Position numbers and translations under genes: made by a program
From: Oceanobacter sp.
Lineage (GTDB): Bacteria > Pseudomonadota > Gammaproteobacteria > Pseudomonadales > Oceanobacteraceae
Assembly: GCA_002733645.1 (NCBI GenBank)
Contig: NVWL01000014.1
Location: forward strand, 24,053-88,052
DNA: 64,000 nt
Direction of reading: 5' to 3'
Notes under the pieces: generated by a model
What the model saw: only the letters and a program-made list of their open reading frames with translations
The model's database searches: none
Told to the model about the DNA's origin: nothing
In this document: one piece after another, positions 62,442-64,000 of the stretch
Numbering within the stretch: the first letter of the stretch is position 1
Layout of the letters: every line of letters begins with the position of its first letter

Positions 62442-63146
62442 CTACTCAATACCGATCATCTTGTGCGTTTGTAGGCTTAACTTCCATTTAGGATGCTTCA
62501 TGCAATATTGCAGCGCTTTTTGTGTATTGGTGAGGGAAAGCCCCTCTCGCGCTCCACTTAGCTTATCACTAGCCAGTACCACGGGTTCGTAATCGGCCAT
62601 AGGCTGCAAGTAAAAGTGGTCCGCTTCTATATAATCAAAACGCTCTGGCATGGCGGTTGGCTGAGGGTAAACCAACTTTAGCTCATCGCATTCTATAACG
62701 ACAAGCTCAGCATCGGCTTTAGGGCTAAGGCAAACCCAATCAATATTCGCGGGCAAGGGAAGGGTGCCGTTAGTTTCAATCGCAACCTCAAAGCCGGCAT
62801 GATGAAGAGCATCGACTAATGCAGTATCTAACTGCAATGCGGGTTCACCGCCTGTGCAAACCACGTAAGGTTGGCCTTGCACTGAGTCACCTATTGTTTT
62901 TCCTGGCCATTGCTTGCCAATAGTTTCAATTAACTCTTCTAACGAATAGGTACCACCAAGGTTGCCATCCGTACCAATAAAATCGGTATCGCAGAAAGTA
63001 CATACCGCAGCAGCACGTCCGTCTTCACGACCGTTCCATAAATTACACTTGCTAAAGCGACAAAACACCGCAGGGCGACCAGCGTGAGCGCCTTCACCTT
63101 GTAAGGTATAGAAGATTTCTTTGATACGATAAGTCGATGTTGTCAT
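62442..63146 (-). CDS. queE: 7-carboxy-7-deazaguanine synthase QueE
   Basis: QueE is the radical-SAM enzyme that turns 6-carboxytetrahydropterin into 7-carboxy-7-deazaguanine for queuosine. The 234-residue product has the QueE-type cluster motif CRFSKCNLWNGRE..CTFCDTD, in which an insertion separates the cysteines, and VCTGGEPALQL. It follows queC with a one-base overlap, forming a queCE pair. Confidence 0.94.
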   Translation of the reverse strand: MTTSTYRIKEIFYTLQGEGAHAGRPAVFCRFSKCNLWNGREDGRAAAVCTFCDTDFIGTDGNLGGTYSLEELIETIGKQWPGKTIGDSVQGQPYVVCTGGEPALQLDTALVDALHHAGFEVAIETNGTLPLPANIDWVCLSPKADAELVVIECDELKLVYPQPTAMPERFDYIEADHFYLQPMADYEPVVLASDKLSGAREGLSLTNTQKALQYCMKHPKWKLSLQTHKMIGIE

Positions 63147-63808
63147 TACGCCTGCTCGTATTCGAGAGAGTCGACAGCGTTATTCGCCGCAAAGGCTTCT
63201 AAGCGCTCAACGCATGATCCGCATTTGCCACAGGCCTTGTCGCGCCCGTTGTAACACGTCCACGTCTTGCCATAATCCAGTCCCATTGATAAACCGTCGG
63301 CCAGAATCTCAGTCTTTGCACTATTAAGGTAGGGAGTAACGATATCGACAGGCTCATAGTTGGCGAGTTTAGCGACCTTATTCATGGCGTGTACAAAATC
63401 AGGGCGGCAGTCAGGATAAATGGCATGGTCACCGGAATGAGCACCGTAGAACACCTTGCTCGCGCCAATATCTACTGCGTAACCAATCGCCAACGACAGT
63501 AGGATCATGTTCCTGTTAGGTACAACTGTCGACTTCATGTTCGCGGCCTCGTAATGCCCCTCCGGGATCTCCATGTCTGAGGTTAACGAAGAGCTCTGCA
63601 ACAGCTGATTGATGGCAGTAATATCAATCACACGATGAGGAATTCCCAGCTCGTCACATACAGCACTGGCGTAACGGATCTCTTTCTTATGCTTTTGGCC
63701 GTAATCAAAGGTGAGAGCGTACAACTCATAGCCTTCTTTATAAGCACGCTGAAGAATGGTGAAAGAATCCATACCACCTGAATAAATCACTACTGCCTTC
63801 TCGCCCAT
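63146..63808 (-). CDS. queC: 7-cyano-7-deazaguanine synthase QueC
   Basis: QueC converts 7-carboxy-7-deazaguanine to preQ0 using ATP and ammonia. From the ATG at 63808 the product is 220 residues, [20 protein letters not shown], with the PP-loop SGGMDS and the zinc site CGKCGSC near the C-terminus. A longer frame opens at a TTG at 63919 but would run through a promoter and add unrelated sequence. It overlaps queE by one base. Upstream is an rRNA-type promoter on the other strand. Confidence 0.94.
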   Translation of the reverse strand: MGEKAVVIYSGGMDSFTILQRAYKEGYELYALTFDYGQKHKKEIRYASAVCDELGIPHRVIDITAINQLLQSSSLTSDMEIPEGHYEAANMKSTVVPNRNMILLSLAIGYAVDIGASKVFYGAHSGDHAIYPDCRPDFVHAMNKVAKLANYEPVDIVTPYLNSAKTEILADGLSMGLDYGKTWTCYNGRDKACGKCGSCVERLEAFAANNAVDSLEYEQA

Positions 63809-63910
63809 CCGAACCCCACACTTGGTTGCAACTATTGCTTGAGTACCACTATTTAATAGGGGCGAGTATACGCGGTTATATAGAACGATGAAAAAAGTTT
63901 CAGAAAGTAG

Positions 63911-63945
63911 TTGACCCAAAATGCCTCATCTCTATAATGCGCCGC
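63911..63945 (+). promoter_or_regulatory. Strong rRNA-type promoter at the window end
   Basis: TTGACC (63911-63916), 16 bases, TATAAT (63933-63938), then a GC-rich GCGCCGC discriminator closely matches E. coli rrn P1 (TATAATGCGCC). An A-rich upstream stretch (AAAAAAGTTTCAGAAAGTA) resembles an UP element. No gene follows before position 64000, and this suggests that an rRNA (or tRNA) operon starts just outside the window. Confidence 0.75.
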
Positions 63946-64000
63946 TCTTGATCGAGAACACTGCGAGACACCGGAAACGGCCATCACAGTCGATTAAGAA

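Noticed and set aside
63809..63919. Longer queC start at a TTG (63919)
   Set aside because: It would extend through the rRNA-type promoter and add 37 residues absent from QueC proteins.
1..64000. CRISPR arrays, prophage genes, transposases and tRNAs
   Set aside because: None was seen: no regularly spaced direct repeats other than the 109-bp pair and short coding tandem repeats, and no recognisable integrase, transposase or tRNA cloverleaf.

Overview
The window reads as a chromosomal segment of a marine-type gammaproteobacterium with a single polar flagellum, probably from the Oceanospirillales/Pseudomonadales area. This placement is inferred from gene content: FleSR and sigma-54 control, FlhF/FleN polar placement, ParC/ParP-like array positioning, MetR, MaoP next to HdfR, and class Ia NrdAB with YfaE. 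No taxonomic marker gene is present. No transposase, integrase, tRNA, rRNA gene or CRISPR array was seen. An rRNA-type promoter lies at the extreme right end.

Layout. 1-983: end of an unknown gene and a LysR regulator. 984-1797: an 815-bp gene-free stretch with a repeat-rich non-coding element (22-bp inverted ends, two 109-bp direct repeats, a long hairpin). 1798-10687: fleSR and fliEFGHIJ. 11019-19279: a complete second chemosensory module (STAS, cheY, cheA, cheW, soluble PAS receptor, cheR, cheD, cheB) resembling the Pseudomonas Che2 / Vibrio cluster III (class F7) type, placed between fliJ and the next block. 19336-21760: a partner-switch set (HsbA-like STAS, HsbR-like REC-PP2C-kinase, HPt). 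21825-28948: fliK, fliLMNOPQR, flhB. 29139-42209: flhA, flhF, fleN, fliA, cheYZAB, ParC-like ATPase, a small unknown, ParP-like CheW protein, cheW, and a DUF2802 protein. Sigma-54 -24/-12 sites with exact GG-N10-GC spacing precede fleS, fliE, fliK and fliL, with weaker candidates before flhA and cheW. This fits the RpoN/FleQ-FleR hierarchy of polar flagella, although fleQ itself is outside the window.

42380-64000 is mixed housekeeping: a small secreted protein, a MAPEG protein, a pilin-like protein, a DUF962 membrane protein, an AraC regulator, bcp, the nrdA-nrdB-yfaE operon (yfaE has a long extra N-terminus), an RstAB-like two-component system whose kinase may start at AUU, metR with a perfect upstream MetR box, glpK, a diguanylate cyclase with an I-site, argF, argD, the maoP-rimB-rimK cluster divergent from hdfR, a quinone-oxidoreductase-like dehydrogenase, and queE/queC.

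How they work together: FleSR and RpoN activate middle flagellar genes. The export apparatus (FlhAB, FliOPQR, FliHIJ), MS/C-ring (FliFGMN) and hook-length control (FliK) build the polar organelle placed by FlhF/FleN. FliA drives late genes. CheYZAB/CheW control the motor and ParC/ParP-like proteins probably place the array at the pole. The F7-type array and the STAS/PP2C module are likely additional signalling inputs, and their wiring to motility is not shown by sequence alone.
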